From: Corynebacterium genitalium ATCC 33030
GTDB taxonomy: Bacteria; Actinomycetota; Actinomycetes; Mycobacteriales; Mycobacteriaceae
Direction of reading: 5' to 3'
Assembly (NCBI RefSeq): GCF_000143825.1
Contig: NZ_CM000961.1
Location: 1,633,448-1,697,447 of the forward strand
Length of the DNA stretch: 64,000 bases
In this document: in pieces, positions 1 to 8,961 of the stretch
How the letters are laid out: every line of letters starts with the position of its first letter
Position numbering within the stretch: the stretch's first letter is position 1
Made by a program: the position numbers and the translations under genes
The notes under the pieces: generated by a model
The model's input: only the letters and a program-made list of their open reading frames with translations
Told to the model about the DNA's origin: nothing
Database searches by the model: none

Positions 1-238
1 GGTGACCCTAGTTAACAGCTCAACTAAAACTGCTGGTAGGTTATAGGCGTTGACGCGGCCACATGCGCTGACATGGCAAAATGCAGTCGTGTCGATCGCG
101 TCAGAAAATTCCCAGTGATACACTTGCCCGAAGTCGGCGGATTGCAGCGATGTAATTCGATGCGTCGGCGTTGGACAGGATCATCCCTGGTCCGTTTTCA
201 CCAGACCCAACAGACCCCAATAGACATGGAGGAACCCA

Positions 239-559
239 GTGGCCCTTCCCGAACTGACCCCGGAACAGCGCCAGGAAGCACTCGCTAAGGCTGCCGAGGC
301 ACGCAAGCAGCGCGCCGAGCTCAAGGCATCCCTCAAGCGCGGCGACACCGACCTCAAGCAAGTCCTGGACAAGGCTGAGTCCGACGAGATCATCGGCAAG
401 ACCAAGGTCTCCGCACTCCTCGAGGCAATGCCGAAGGTGGGCAAGGTCAAGGCTCGCGAGATCATGGAGGAGCTCGAGATCGCCCAGACCCGCCGTCTGC
501 GCGGCCTCGGTGACCGTCAGCGCCGCGCTCTGCTCGAGCGCTTCGGCTTCGACGCTTAA
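239..559 (+). CDS. mihF: Actinobacterial integration host factor mIHF
   Basis: A 106-residue nucleoid-associated DNA-binding protein of the actinobacterial mIHF family, which is unrelated to proteobacterial IHF. The C-terminal half carries the family's helix-two-turn-helix signature ([20 protein letters not shown], then a basic [18 protein letters not shown] tail). The start is GTG at 239, with GGAGG at 228-232 as ribosome binding site. It lies immediately upstream of gmk, as in other Corynebacterium and Mycobacterium genomes. In mycobacteria the family is essential and acts in DNA compaction and integrase reactions; I infer the same chromosomal role here. Confidence 0.95.
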   Translation: MALPELTPEQRQEALAKAAEARKQRAELKASLKRGDTDLKQVLDKAESDEIIGKTKVSALLEAMPKVGKVKAREIMEELEIAQTRRLRGLGDRQRRALLERFGFDA

Positions 560-569
560 GGCACAATCC

Positions 570-1160
570 GTGACAAACGTGAACGGGAAGGGCCGGCTGG
601 TAGTTTTGGCTGGCCCTTCCGCCGTTGGTAAGTCAACCATCGTGCGGCGGCTGCGCGAGGCTGTCGAGGACCTGTACTTCTCCGTCTCCATGACCACCCG
701 CGACCCGCGGCCTGGGGAAGTGGACGGCAAGGACTACTTCTTTGTCACTCGGGAGGCATTCCAGAACCGCATCGACTCCGGCGAGATGCTCGAGTGGGCT
801 GAGATTCACGGCGGCCTGCAACGTTCCGGCACTCCGGCGCAGCCCGTGCGCGAGGCGCTGGCAGCTGGCCGGCCGGTTCTCGTCGAAGTCGACCTGGAAG
901 GTGCCCGCAACATCAAGGCGATCATGCCTGAGGCAGTGACCGTCTTCCTGGCGCCCCCGTCCTGGGAGGTGCTTGTGGAGCGTCTTACCGGCCGCGCCAC
1001 CGAGTCCGATGACGTCATTGCGCGTCGACTTGAAACGGCCCGCGCCGAGCTCGCCGCCCAAGACGAGTTCGACGACGTCATTATCAACAACGACCTGGAT
1101 GACGCGGTCCAAGAGATCAATGATATTCTCTTGAGCGTCCGCCGTCCGAACAACGAATAG
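570..1160 (+). CDS. gmk: Guanylate kinase
   Basis: Converts GMP plus ATP to GDP in cytoplasmic purine nucleotide synthesis. The P-loop GPSAVGKS lies at about residues 15-22 and the GMP-binding segment [19 protein letters not shown] follows, as in the family. I chose GTG 570, giving 196 residues, the normal length. An upstream in-frame ATG at 510 would lie inside mihF and add a non-homologous leader; GTG 579 is also possible. The gene follows mihF by 10 nt and precedes rpoZ by 8 nt, so the three are probably cotranscribed. Confidence 0.95.
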   Translation: MTNVNGKGRLVVLAGPSAVGKSTIVRRLREAVEDLYFSVSMTTRDPRPGEVDGKDYFFVTREAFQNRIDSGEMLEWAEIHGGLQRSGTPAQPVREALAAGRPVLVEVDLEGARNIKAIMPEAVTVFLAPPSWEVLVERLTGRATESDDVIARRLETARAELAAQDEFDDVIINNDLDDAVQEINDILLSVRRPNNE

Positions 1161-1168
1161 GTGTGAGC

Positions 1169-1459
1169 ATGACCAACGACCTAGCTAACGCAGATGTCAA
1201 CGAGCACGTATACGACGCGCCCGAAGGCATCACCGCCCCGCCTATCGACGAACTGCTGACCAAGGTCTCCTCCAAGTACGCCCTGGTGATCTTTGCCGCT
1301 AAGCGCGCCCGCCAGATCAACAGCTACTACCAGGAGCAGGACGAGGGCGTGTTCGAATTCATCGGCCCGCTGGTCACCCCGCAGCAGGGTGAGAAGCCGC
1401 TGTCCATCGCTCTCCGCGAGATCGAAGCAGGCTTGCTGGAGCACGAAGAGGGCCAGTAA
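1169..1459 (+). CDS. rpoZ: RNA polymerase omega subunit
   Basis: A small subunit (96 residues from ATG 1169) that binds the beta-prime subunit and helps RNA polymerase assembly. The diagnostic core is [20 protein letters not shown], followed by the C-terminal [15 protein letters not shown] helix. A GTG at 1163 is in frame two codons upstream, but the ATG start fits corynebacterial homologues and has AGGTG just before it. In related genomes coaBC follows directly; here about 4.1 kb of accessory DNA intervenes. Confidence 0.95.
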   Translation: MTNDLANADVNEHVYDAPEGITAPPIDELLTKVSSKYALVIFAAKRARQINSYYQEQDEGVFEFIGPLVTPQQGEKPLSIALREIEAGLLEHEEGQ

Positions 1460-1591
1460 GAACCCACGCTCTATGGCGCGAGCTCATCGACGAACAACGT
1501 CGAAGCCCGCGCCTTTCACTATTTCAGCTATTTTTGGGCGCGCCGAATTGCACGGTGGCCGCCGCGCGGTCCGGGTCATACGGAATGGTGT

Positions 1592-2728
1592 TTAACTAGC
1601 CATCGCCTGGCCGGCTCGCGCTTTCGGCGTTGGCGAGTCGCCGAAGAGCGTCGTCATCGCACCGTACGGGTGGCGTTTGTTCGCCCGCGGGTGACCGGTC
1701 GGGGAGACCCAGGTGGGGCGCCCGTTATTGATGGCGATGCGGCCGCGTTTGTAAATGTGCTCGTCATCGTCGTTCATGCGATTGTGGTAGCTGCACAAAA
1801 CGGTGAGGTTGTCCATGTTGGTCGGCCCGCCGTTCTTCCACGGGTCAACATGGTGGACCTCGCAGTGCTCAGCCGGCATGCGGCAGTCCGGGCTCGCGCA
1901 GATCGGTTGCGTCGCCTTGGCCAACGTGCGTTGCTTCGGGCTGGCGAAACGACGGCTGCGGTAGAGGTTGACTGGACCCTCCGTAGGGTGGAACAACGCG
2001 ACTTCGAGGCCGTGCACGCCGTTGGCGAAGTAGGAGGCCAGGAAATCGGCGCCGGTGATCGTGGTGCCGTCGGTCAGCCCAAGCACGACCTCATCCCCTT
2101 CACCTGCGATGATGCGTGACAGCTCAGGGGCTGGCACGAGAATCAACGGTCGGGGCGCTGCGTGAGGAACACCCGCACCGCTGCGCATGAGCTCCTCGAA
2201 GGCGGCGGCCATCTGGGGCCCGGCGGGGTGATCGGCGTCGATATCTGCTCTCAGCGCGGCTTCGAGGTCGGCCATGACGTGCTCGCATGCGGTGATGACC
2301 GCGGTGCGTAGTCCGTTGCACGACGTGCTGACGCGGACGGACTTGTTCGGGCTCGGCTTTCTGGCTGGGACGATGCTTTTGGCGAGGCTGCGCAGCGCTT
2401 GGCACGTCGTCACGCTTGTCGACGCTTTAAGCAACCGCCCCCTGAACTCCCCGCGCTGCGCGTCCGACTCCAGATGGCTGATGCTGCGTTCAATCACGGC
2501 GAGCATGTCAAGGCTAATTGCAGCCTCGCGGGCCGCCGAAGCGGCGTCACGTTGATCACGGGCCGCTTGAGTCGAGCGCGTGGGCCCGAAGTACGCACTG
2601 TGGACGAGTTGCCATTCGCCAACGCGCGCGGGGGACAAGCCCGCAGCGAGCGCGGCAGACCGGTCGAAGCCCGACAAGGCGTCTAACGGTGCCTCTGCCA
2701 CAGCTTGTATTAGCGAAGTGAAGTTCAT
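1592..2728 (-). CDS. HNH endonuclease domain protein (13E12/DUF222-like)
   Basis: A 378-residue protein. The C-terminal third holds a complete HNH nuclease motif: CEVHHVDPWKNGG (about residues 299-311), then NLTVLCSYHNR, with the zinc-type pair CASPDC just before. The alpha-helical N-terminal part resembles the DUF222/13E12 repeat proteins that are abundant and variably placed in mycobacteria and corynebacteria. Their biological role is unsettled; mobile or defence-related nucleases have been suggested. TAGCCT ends 7 nt before ATG 2728, so the mRNA is probably leaderless. The gene interrupts the normal rpoZ-coaBC adjacency and points against its neighbours, which fits acquisition by transfer. 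Confidence 0.85.
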   Translation of the reverse strand: MNFTSLIQAVAEAPLDALSGFDRSAALAAGLSPARVGEWQLVHSAYFGPTRSTQAARDQRDAASAAREAAISLDMLAVIERSISHLESDAQRGEFRGRLLKASTSVTTCQALRSLAKSIVPARKPSPNKSVRVSTSCNGLRTAVITACEHVMADLEAALRADIDADHPAGPQMAAAFEELMRSGAGVPHAAPRPLILVPAPELSRIIAGEGDEVVLGLTDGTTITGADFLASYFANGVHGLEVALFHPTEGPVNLYRSRRFASPKQRTLAKATQPICASPDCRMPAEHCEVHHVDPWKNGGPTNMDNLTVLCSYHNRMNDDDEHIYKRGRIAINNGRPTWVSPTGHPRANKRHPYGAMTTLFGDSPTPKARAGQAMAS

Positions 2729-3146
2729 GTTTCTCAGGCTAACGACGCCTCAAGACCCGGTAAAGCGTGCGTTGCGCACTACAGTGTGCAACGCAAACGG
2801 TGTTAGGGATCGCAGGTTGCAGCTTCCTTCTACGCCCGGAAAGTGCATCTAGCCAGCGTAAATGTCGAATCAAGACGCTGGTTACCCTAATTTGGGGGTG
2901 CCGCCGATTTTGTTTGTTTTGATGAGTTTTCCGTTATGCGACACGCGTTCCCACCTGCCATTAGCTGATGGTTGCCTGAGCAATCAAATTCGTATGCAGA
3001 GCGCTTCCGGTCGCGCATCCTGCGGCACCGGATAAGATCATTTTCACCACCAAGGTTAGGTCTAGGGGTCTGAACACCGAGGTGGTAGCTAGCCAGAGTC
3101 AGCACTAACCGACGATGATCCGCCGCGCTGGGAAAGGACGGGGGAA
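2729..3146. other. Low-GC intergenic region with possible degraded gene fragments
   Basis: No convincing intact gene is visible in these 418 bases. Base composition is more AT-rich than the flanking core genes, with T-runs around 2911-2935. On the minus strand a frame at 2882-2993 looks coding-like (it includes NGRWERVSHNGKLI and ends KIGGTPKLG before TAA), but it has no start codon with a ribosome binding site and is closed upstream by TGA. A second, overlapping minus frame (2887-3105) resembles nothing I recognise. The region may be a remnant of a broken gene beside the HNH gene. Confidence 0.35.
2736..2741 (-). promoter_or_regulatory. Probable -10 element of the HNH gene, leaderless type
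   Basis: On the minus strand TAGCCT is followed by 7 nt and then ATG 2728. No purine-rich ribosome binding site lies between them. The TANNNT-N7-start arrangement recurs at many genes in this window. Confidence 0.5.
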
Positions 3147-3764
3147 ATGAGAGATCGGGGGTTCTCCATCGTCATTGGGGTTATGTTGGCGCTAACTCTA
3201 GCTGGCTGCGGTTTGGAAGTTCAGAACTTGGGCATACCAGCCCAGGGAGACAACCAGACCGAGGGCGGTTTACCGGCCACAGGGGAACCGGAAGTGGAAC
3301 GCCCAGCGTTCCACTTCCGGAGCGGAACTCTTGAGCTAGGGGACTTCGTTTACGAAGATATCAAAGACAACCTCTTTGACCCCTGCCAAGAGATCTCCGC
3401 TGAAGAATTTGCACAAATCGGATTCAAATCAACGGGGCAAAGCCGCTACTTGATCCACAACGGTGGTTGGGGTTGCGCACTAGAAGGGGGCGATCCAAAC
3501 CTTATCTACTTGGTCGCAACCGCATCTTCAACGAAGGATGAAATTGTCGCAGGTGCGGAACGGGTATCAGTCGACATGTCTGATGTCGTAGACGACGCTG
3601 TCACGTACCGCGGATTCGACGACGAGGAAGAGTCTTGTATCGCAGCCGTAGATACCGTACGGGGGCAATTCTCGGTTCTAGCAGGACGGTTTGAAGGCTC
3701 GGTCACTTTTGAGGAGCTTTGCAATGAGGCAGTGACCGTTCTCGATCACTTATACGAGATCTAG
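3147..3764 (+). CDS. DUF3558-type lipoprotein
   Basis: A 205-residue predicted lipoprotein. The N-terminus has a charged MRDR start, a hydrophobic stretch and the lipobox LAGC with Cys at about residue 21, so it should be exported and lipid-anchored. After an acidic, low-complexity linker comes a domain containing NLFDPCQEIS, which matches the DPC motif of actinobacterial DUF3558 lipoproteins, with further Cys in WGCAL, ESCIA and ELCNE that could form disulfides. The ribosome binding site is GGACGGGGG before ATG 3147. G+C is low (bases 3181-3240 are 30 of 60). It ends 23 nt before the Gly-rich gene, so the two are probably cotranscribed. Function unknown. Confidence 0.75.
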   Translation: MRDRGFSIVIGVMLALTLAGCGLEVQNLGIPAQGDNQTEGGLPATGEPEVERPAFHFRSGTLELGDFVYEDIKDNLFDPCQEISAEEFAQIGFKSTGQSRYLIHNGGWGCALEGGDPNLIYLVATASSTKDEIVAGAERVSVDMSDVVDDAVTYRGFDDEEESCIAAVDTVRGQFSVLAGRFEGSVTFEELCNEAVTVLDHLYEI

Positions 3765-3787
3765 ATGGATCTACAGGGGGAGGAATC

Positions 3788-5533
3788 ATGAATGTTGTTG
3801 TTGATGTAGCCTCGATCGAGTCAGCAGCCGAAACATTGAAAAATGCGAGCCGATCATTGGCTAAAGATACGAGGTTTTCGTCTTTCGGAGGAGCGGCAGC
3901 ATATTCGCAGGTTTCGGGACTTGATCATGCTGGTTCGATGCACAACGCAATCAGTTCCGTCAGTGAGCCGGAGGCTACTAAGGCTTTGGCTGAGCTCCTT
4001 AAAAACGCTGCGGACATATTGCGGTTCAACTCGGCTGCGTTTCGAAACATGGACTTAATGAACGCCACTGCGTTCGACCAGGTCGATGGCGGTGCAGCGC
4101 GTGCGCGCACGGAGGAGAAGATCGATTCGCTCACCGTTGCTAAGCCGACTACGAGCCTGTTCGCGGCTTTGAACCCTTTTGCTGGACGTCCCTTCAGTCT
4201 GGAGACCCTTTTTGGCCAGCTCATCGCGACGGATGTTGGTTCGATGACGGGTATCTCGGAGAACTGGCTCGGTACAGCCACATCCGTCGGGGACGCTGTG
4301 GCCGCTATTCCGCAGGCGCTCAGTCTGCTGGCATCGTCGTCGGAGACTCCCGCAATCCAGCGTGCCATGTCTCATCTCAGTTCGGTGGAAATCGCCGGCA
4401 CCGCGTATTCGGCCAAGGCGGGGATATTGGCTTCGCATACTGCAGACCTTGTTCTTGTGACGGAATCCAATTCACTTCAAACGGCGTCGGCGTTAGCGGT
4501 GATGAGGGCGTCAGGGAGTCCAGGCCTGGCAAAGGCGTTCGAAGAGACGTTTCTTGAAACATTCTCCCCGAAACTGACGGCCGAATTGGTGCCGGTAACC
4601 CCCAGCTTTACGCAACTGCTCTTGCCTTTGGATTCTCCAAGCGGTGGCGGTTCCGGGGTGACGGCGCCGGACGTTCAGGCCGGTCGTGCTTTCGAGTCGA
4701 TTCCGCTGCCCAAGGTGATGCAGGACGCGTTTGCGGACGCCGGTTACGGTGAACTTGCCCGTGCTACAACGCCAGCCGAGGTCATCTCTCAAGTCGGCCG
4801 CCCCAACCCCGACATGTTGCAATCTATCGCTGCCGGTGCGACTCCGACCCAGGCGGCGAGTGCGGCAGCGCCTTCACTTCCGCCTCTGCCGGCGGGCGCT
4901 GGGGCTTCTTTGCCGGGTAGCTTGTCGGCACCAGTCGGTGGCGCAATGACTGGTGGCGGGCCTGGCTTGGCAGTGGCACCGATGGGGAATCCGGGCCGTG
5001 CTGGCGGCGGGCCAGCGGGTGCCGCGTCAGGCTTTGGTGGCGTGCCGTTCGCTGGCGCGGGGGCCGGCACAGGAGCAGGCGCTGGCGGAGCCCGGGGGAC
5101 AGGTGGACTCGGCCGCATGGGCGCTGGCGGCTTCGGCACTGGCGGCTTTGGAGCCGGAGCAGGCGCAGGCGGGCTTGGTGCCGGATCGGGCTCCGGTGCG
5201 GGAGGCCTGGGAGCAGGTGCTGGTGCCGGAGCGGGAGGTCTTGGCCCCGGTGTGGGCGCTGGACCGGGCGCAGGAGCAGGTGCGGGTGCTGGCGGCGCGG
5301 GGTCGAACACCTTCATTGGCGGTCAGGGCAACCAAGCAGCACGTGGTGGTGCTGCGGGTGTGCCGGGGGCCTACGGCGGTGGAGCCAACCGCGGCCGGAA
5401 GGGCAAGAAGGGCCGGGTGCAGGCGGTCACGTCTGCTGTCGAGCGCGAAGGCAACCTTAAGGCGCTGCTCGGCGAGGCACCCGAAGTGGTGCCGGGTGTG
5501 ATCGGCGCGTGGGTGCGCGAACCGCGCAGATAG
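3788..5533 (+). CDS. Large Gly/Ala-repeat protein with helical N-terminus, possible type VII-like substrate
   Basis: I do not recognise this 581-residue protein. Residues about 1-110 are helical and Ala-rich; the start (DVASIESAAETLKNAS) recalls EspC/WXG100-like type VII secretion targets, which is a resemblance by eye only. No signal peptide or membrane segment is evident. Residues about 110-330 are mixed; residues about 345-530 are low-complexity Gly/Ala/Pro, with repeated GAGAG and GGLGAG units similar in style to mycobacterial PGRS tracts. A conserved-looking C-terminus follows: basic RGRKGKKGRVQAV, then LKALLGEAPEVVPGVIGAWV. GGGGGAGGA before ATG 3788 is a good ribosome binding site. It pairs with the upstream DUF3558 lipoprotein; both may act at the cell envelope. 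Confidence 0.6.
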   Translation: MNVVVDVASIESAAETLKNASRSLAKDTRFSSFGGAAAYSQVSGLDHAGSMHNAISSVSEPEATKALAELLKNAADILRFNSAAFRNMDLMNATAFDQVDGGAARARTEEKIDSLTVAKPTTSLFAALNPFAGRPFSLETLFGQLIATDVGSMTGISENWLGTATSVGDAVAAIPQALSLLASSSETPAIQRAMSHLSSVEIAGTAYSAKAGILASHTADLVLVTESNSLQTASALAVMRASGSPGLAKAFEETFLETFSPKLTAELVPVTPSFTQLLLPLDSPSGGGSGVTAPDVQAGRAFESIPLPKVMQDAFADAGYGELARATTPAEVISQVGRPNPDMLQSIAAGATPTQAASAAAPSLPPLPAGAGASLPGSLSAPVGGAMTGGGPGLAVAPMGNPGRAGGGPAGAASGFGGVPFAGAGAGTGAGAGGARGTGGLGRMGAGGFGTGGFGAGAGAGGLGAGSGSGAGGLGAGAGAGAGGLGPGVGAGPGAGAGAGAGGAGSNTFIGGQGNQAARGGAAGVPGAYGGGANRGRKGKKGRVQAVTSAVEREGNLKALLGEAPEVVPGVIGAWVREPRR

Positions 5534-5574
5534 CCGCGACCGGGCTGCGGCCAGGCGGATAGCTGCAGCCGGGC
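5526..5574. repeat. Two imperfect 20-bp direct repeats at the end of the Gly-rich gene
   Basis: Copies at 5526-5545 and 5555-5574 match at 16 of 20 positions and share GATAGC and CCGGGC cores. The first copy contains the stop codon of the Gly-rich gene. It may be a local duplication at the edge of the accessory insertion. Confidence 0.5.
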
Positions 5575-5614
5575 AGTGCCAGAGGAGCGACCAGATTATG
5601 GCCGCTACTGCAGG

Positions 5615-5620
5615 TAAGCT
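5615..5620 (+). promoter_or_regulatory. Probable -10 element of coaBC, leaderless type
   Basis: TAAGCT is followed by 8 nt and ATG 5629, with no ribosome binding site between them. A promoter here would free coaBC from read-through out of the accessory genes upstream. Confidence 0.45.
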
Positions 5621-5628
5621 CGGACCCC

Positions 5629-6867
5629 ATGAGCGACCAGTCTGCAGAGATGACGCCCGAGCACATGCCCCTCAATGTCGTCGTTGGTGTTGCCGGAGGC
5701 ATTGCGGCCTATAAGGCGTGCCACCTCGTCCGCGAGTTCACCGAAGCGGGGCATAGCGTGCGCGTCGTGCCTACCCCGGCCGCACTGAACTTCGTCGGCG
5801 CCGCTACGTTCGAGGCTCTTTCGGGCAACCCGGTGGATACAGGCGTGTTCGCGAAGGTGGATAAGGTCCAGCACGTCCGCGTGGGCAAGGAGGCAGACCT
5901 CATTGTCATCGCCCCGGCGACAGCGGACACCATCGCGCGCATCGCGGCAGGCAGGGCGGATGATCTGTTGACGGCAACTGTGCTCGTCGCCACGTGTCCG
6001 GTGGTGCTCGCCCCGGCAATGCACACGGAGATGTGGGAGAACCCGGCTACGCGCGACAACGTTGCAACGCTGCGCCGCCGCGGCGTGATCGTGCTCGAAC
6101 CTGCCCACGGCCGGCTGACGGGCACGGACACTGGTGCGGGTCGCATGTTGGAGGCGGAGCAGATTGCGGAGATGGCGCGCACCGTCGTCAAGCGGGGGCG
6201 GTTTGAGCGCTCGCTGGAGGGCAAGAAGGTCGTCATCAGCGCCGGCGGGACGCAGGAGAATATTGATCCCGTGCGCTTCATCGGCAACCGGTCGTCGGGG
6301 CGTCAGGGGTTTGCGCTCGCGGACATCGCTGTACACCGTGGGGCGGACGTCACGATCGTCGCCGGTGCCACGGATGAGCTGTTCACCCCACCGGGCGCAA
6401 ACATTGTCAGGGTGCGCTCCACCCGCGACATGGAACAGGCGGTCAATGACGCGGCGGAAGGCGCGGACATCATCATCATGGCCGCCGCCGTCGCCGATTA
6501 CCGCCCGGAAGAAGAGGCGACCAGCAAGCTGAAGAAGGGCCAGGCGGACGACTCGCTCAGCACCGTGAAATTGGTGGAGAACCCGGACATTTTGAAGGGG
6601 CTCGTCGACAAGCACGTGCCTGCGACGATCGTGGGATTCGCGGCGGAGACGGACACCCCGCTCGAGCACGGCAAAGCGAAACTCGCGCGCAAGGGCGCGG
6701 ACATGCTCATGGTCAACGACGTCAGCGGCGGCAAGGTGTTCGGCGAGAAGCGCAACAGCGGCTGGCTGCTGGCGAAGGACGGCGGTGTCGAAGAGATCGC
6801 TGACGGCACAAAGCACGAGGTGGCGGCCGGTATCTGGGACGCGATTGAGAAGCTGTTGCCCAATTAG
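5629..6867 (+). CDS. coaBC: Bifunctional phosphopantothenoylcysteine decarboxylase / phosphopantothenate-cysteine ligase
   Basis: Catalyses two steps of coenzyme A synthesis: ligation of cysteine to 4'-phosphopantothenate, then FMN-dependent decarboxylation. The N-terminal CoaC flavoprotein domain (about residues 10-185) has [13 protein letters not shown] and the [13 protein letters not shown] substrate loop. The C-terminal CoaB domain starts near residue 198 with [20 protein letters not shown] and RSSGRQG, and has [10 protein letters not shown] further on. The 412-residue length is normal. The stop codon lies inside the metK operator, 25 nt before metK. Confidence 0.96.
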   Translation: MSDQSAEMTPEHMPLNVVVGVAGGIAAYKACHLVREFTEAGHSVRVVPTPAALNFVGAATFEALSGNPVDTGVFAKVDKVQHVRVGKEADLIVIAPATADTIARIAAGRADDLLTATVLVATCPVVLAPAMHTEMWENPATRDNVATLRRRGVIVLEPAHGRLTGTDTGAGRMLEAEQIAEMARTVVKRGRFERSLEGKKVVISAGGTQENIDPVRFIGNRSSGRQGFALADIAVHRGADVTIVAGATDELFTPPGANIVRVRSTRDMEQAVNDAAEGADIIIMAAAVADYRPEEEATSKLKKGQADDSLSTVKLVENPDILKGLVDKHVPATIVGFAAETDTPLEHGKAKLARKGADMLMVNDVSGGKVFGEKRNSGWLLAKDGGVEEIADGTKHEVAAGIWDAIEKLLPN

Positions 6868-6884
6868 ACCGCTTGGTCTATTGT
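6856..6884 (+). promoter_or_regulatory. Predicted metK promoter (leaderless)
   Basis: TTGCCC at 6856-6861 and TATTGT at 6879-6884 are separated by 17 bp. The -10 hexamer ends 8 nt before ATG 6893, so transcription would begin at or next to the start codon. No ribosome binding site precedes metK. The -35 box lies inside the coaBC coding sequence. Confidence 0.55.
6865..6880. promoter_or_regulatory. McbR-type operator TAGAC-N6-GTCTA in front of metK
   Basis: TAGACCGCTTGGTCTA is a perfect match to the TAGAC-N6-GTCTA motif established for McbR, the TetR-family repressor of methionine and cysteine genes in C. glutamicum, whose effector is S-adenosylhomocysteine and whose regulon includes metK. 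The site fills the spacer of the predicted promoter and touches its -10 box, so binding would block polymerase. Its first three bases are the coaBC stop codon. The regulator itself is not in the window. Confidence 0.8.
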
Positions 6885-6892
6885 TGGGCACC

Positions 6893-8101
6893 ATGACATT
6901 CCACCGCCTTTTCACCAGCGAGTCCGTGACTGAAGGCCACGCGGACAAGATTTGTGACGCCATTTCTGACACCATCCTCGACGACATGCTCGCCCAGGAC
7001 CCGCATTCGCGTGTGGCGGTGGAAACGCTCGTGACCACCGGCCAGGTGCACGTGGTGGGCGAGGTGACCACCCAGGCCTACTCGAACATTGCGAAGCTGG
7101 TGCGCGACAAACTCGTAGAGATCGGATTCACCTCTTCGGAGGTCGGATTCGACGGTCGCACCTGCGGCGTCAACATTGCGATCGGTGACCAGTCCACGGA
7201 GATTTCCGACGGCGTGACAGATTCGCTCGAAGTCCGCTCCAACGAGTCGACCGAGGCGGAGGACAAGGCCGGTGCCGGCGACCAGGGCCTTATGTTCGGC
7301 TACGCCACCGACGAAACGCCCGAGTTCATGCCGCTGCCGATCTCCACGGCCCACCGCCTGTCGCGCCGCCTGACGCAGGTGCGCAAGGACGGTATTGTGC
7401 GCGGCTTGCGCCCGGACGGCAAAACGCAGGTCACTTTCGCCTACGACGGTGACACACCCGTCTACCTGGACACTGTGGTCATTTCCACGCAGCACGATCC
7501 AGACTTCACGGGCCAGGAGCTTGTCGACGCGCTACGCACCCACGTCCTCGAGCACGTCCTCCGCGAAGCGGGCCTGGAAGACTTCTTAACTGCCGAGACG
7601 AAGCTGCTGGTCAACCCGTCGGGATCCTTCGTGCTCGGCGGACCGATGGGGGATGCGGGGCTGACCGGCCGCAAGATCATCGTGGACACCTACGGCGGCA
7701 TGGCTCGCCACGGCGGCGGCGCGTTTTCCGGCAAGGACCCGTCAAAGGTGGACCGTTCTGCGGCGTATGCGATGCGCTGGGTGGCCAAGAACATTGTCGC
7801 GGCAGGCCTGGCTAAGCGCGTCGAGGTCCAGGTCGCGTACGCGATTGGCCGGGCGACGCCGGTGGGTCTCTATGTGGAGACCTTCGGCACCGCTGCCGAC
7901 GGACAGACCAGTGAGTCTATTCAGCAGGCCGTGGAAAAGGTCTTCGACCTGCGCCCCGCAGCGATCATCCGCGAGCTCGACCTGCTGCGCCCGATCTACG
8001 CGCCGACGGCGGCGTATGGCCACTTCGGCCGCACCGACGTGGACTTCCCGTGGGAGGCGCTGGACAAGGTCGACGACCTGAAGGCCGCCGCAGGAATCTA
8101 G
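6893..8101 (+). CDS. metK: S-adenosylmethionine synthase
   Basis: Makes S-adenosylmethionine from methionine and ATP, releasing phosphate and pyrophosphate. All family signatures are present: [16 protein letters not shown] at the N-terminus, [12 protein letters not shown] (about residues 125-136) and [20 protein letters not shown] with the ATP-binding loop. ATG 6893 gives 402 residues and begins [11 protein letters not shown], the usual position; a longer frame reading back into coaBC is spurious. It is likely repressed by McbR through the operator just upstream. Its TAG stop shares the palindrome CTAG at 8098-8101 with the stop of the convergent gene. Confidence 0.97.
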   Translation: MTFHRLFTSESVTEGHADKICDAISDTILDDMLAQDPHSRVAVETLVTTGQVHVVGEVTTQAYSNIAKLVRDKLVEIGFTSSEVGFDGRTCGVNIAIGDQSTEISDGVTDSLEVRSNESTEAEDKAGAGDQGLMFGYATDETPEFMPLPISTAHRLSRRLTQVRKDGIVRGLRPDGKTQVTFAYDGDTPVYLDTVVISTQHDPDFTGQELVDALRTHVLEHVLREAGLEDFLTAETKLLVNPSGSFVLGGPMGDAGLTGRKIIVDTYGGMARHGGGAFSGKDPSKVDRSAAYAMRWVAKNIVAAGLAKRVEVQVAYAIGRATPVGLYVETFGTAADGQTSESIQQAVEKVFDLRPAAIIRELDLLRPIYAPTAAYGHFGRTDVDFPWEALDKVDDLKAAAGI

Positions 8102-8958
8102 TCGCGCGGTTCGCGTTCGTCGCGGGTTTCGCCCCATTGCCGCTTCTGCGCCTCCGATTTCCGGTGGTTGCGCAGCGCGACAATGCCCACCACGATGCCG
8201 ACGACGATCGGCAGCCAAATATTGCTGTGCTCGATGACCACTTTCACCCATTCGGGCAGCTCCGGCAGGTCCGGTATATCCAGCGAGAGGTCGAAGGTCG
8301 GCAGGTTCATCTGCGGCAGGTTCGGCACCGGCAGATCCATCTGCGGCGGCGAGGGCAGGGTGATGTCTGGTATCTCCCAGTCAGGAAGCAGCCGCGCCAG
8401 CAGCGGCCCGAGCAGCAGGATCAGCAGAGCCCAGCCACCTTTGCCCAGCCCCTCGAGGATAGGGATTGCGGTGCGCTTCAGGTCGCTCGACTCCATCGCT
8501 TGACGACGTTTCTCACCCCGACTCCCCGGCGGCGGATCGAACTCCACAACTGTGTCGCCCTCGCGGAAGTCGATCTGGAGGATCTCCCTGAAGGGGCTCA
8601 CGACGACCTTCAGGTTGGGTTTGCTGCGGTCGACACCGAGGGTCGCCATGGGGCGCAGTTCGTCTGGCGCGCCTTGCGAGGGAGCGCGGACGAACAGGTG
8701 AAAGCGGTCGGATTCGAGTTGCTCGAAGCGGTGTTGGGGGCGGCCGTCGACAAGCACTTCGACGCGGGTGCGCGGATTGCGGAACCTCGACTGGGCGCGT
8801 TCGACAAGCGACGAGTCTGCGCTGAGCTGCGTGCCGCCGCTCTTTTCGTCGTCACTGCTGCTGGGCCAATCGGAGTGGATGTCCCGGAACTCCCGGTCGA
8901 AACCGGCGCGGACCTCAATGAGGCCGTATTCGGGGTGGCGCAAACTCCATGTTTCCAT
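8098..8958 (-). CDS. Hypothetical membrane protein with proline-rich loop
   Basis: A 286-residue protein I cannot assign. The N-terminal 165 residues are soluble and look like a beta-rich domain ([20 protein letters not shown] at the start). Two hydrophobic segments follow: [18 protein letters not shown] (about 174-191) and [16 protein letters not shown] (about 250-265). Between them is a loop of PxLP-type repeats ([20 protein letters not shown]) that is probably extracytoplasmic. The C-terminus is short and charged. It begins 3 nt after the stop of the small membrane gene at 8962-9303, so the two are cotranscribed. Confidence 0.7.
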   Translation of the reverse strand: METWSLRHPEYGLIEVRAGFDREFRDIHSDWPSSSDDEKSGGTQLSADSSLVERAQSRFRNPRTRVEVLVDGRPQHRFEQLESDRFHLFVRAPSQGAPDELRPMATLGVDRSKPNLKVVVSPFREILQIDFREGDTVVEFDPPPGSRGEKRRQAMESSDLKRTAIPILEGLGKGGWALLILLLGPLLARLLPDWEIPDITLPSPPQMDLPVPNLPQMNLPTFDLSLDIPDLPELPEWVKVVIEHSNIWLPIVVGIVVGIVALRNHRKSEAQKRQWGETRDEREPRD

Positions 8959-8961
8959 GGG

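Noticed and set aside
1..238. Partial gene at the left edge
   Set aside because: Short frames here have no ribosome binding site or recognisable product. The stretch looks like the upstream region of mihF.
4900..5320. Proline-rich minus-strand frame opposite the Gly/Ala repeat region
   Set aside because: It is the reverse complement of GC-rich repeat codons (Gly/Ala becomes Pro/Ala) and has no start signals.
6868..6892. SAM riboswitch before metK
   Set aside because: Only 25 nt separate coaBC and metK; there is no room. Control is explained by the McbR-type operator.
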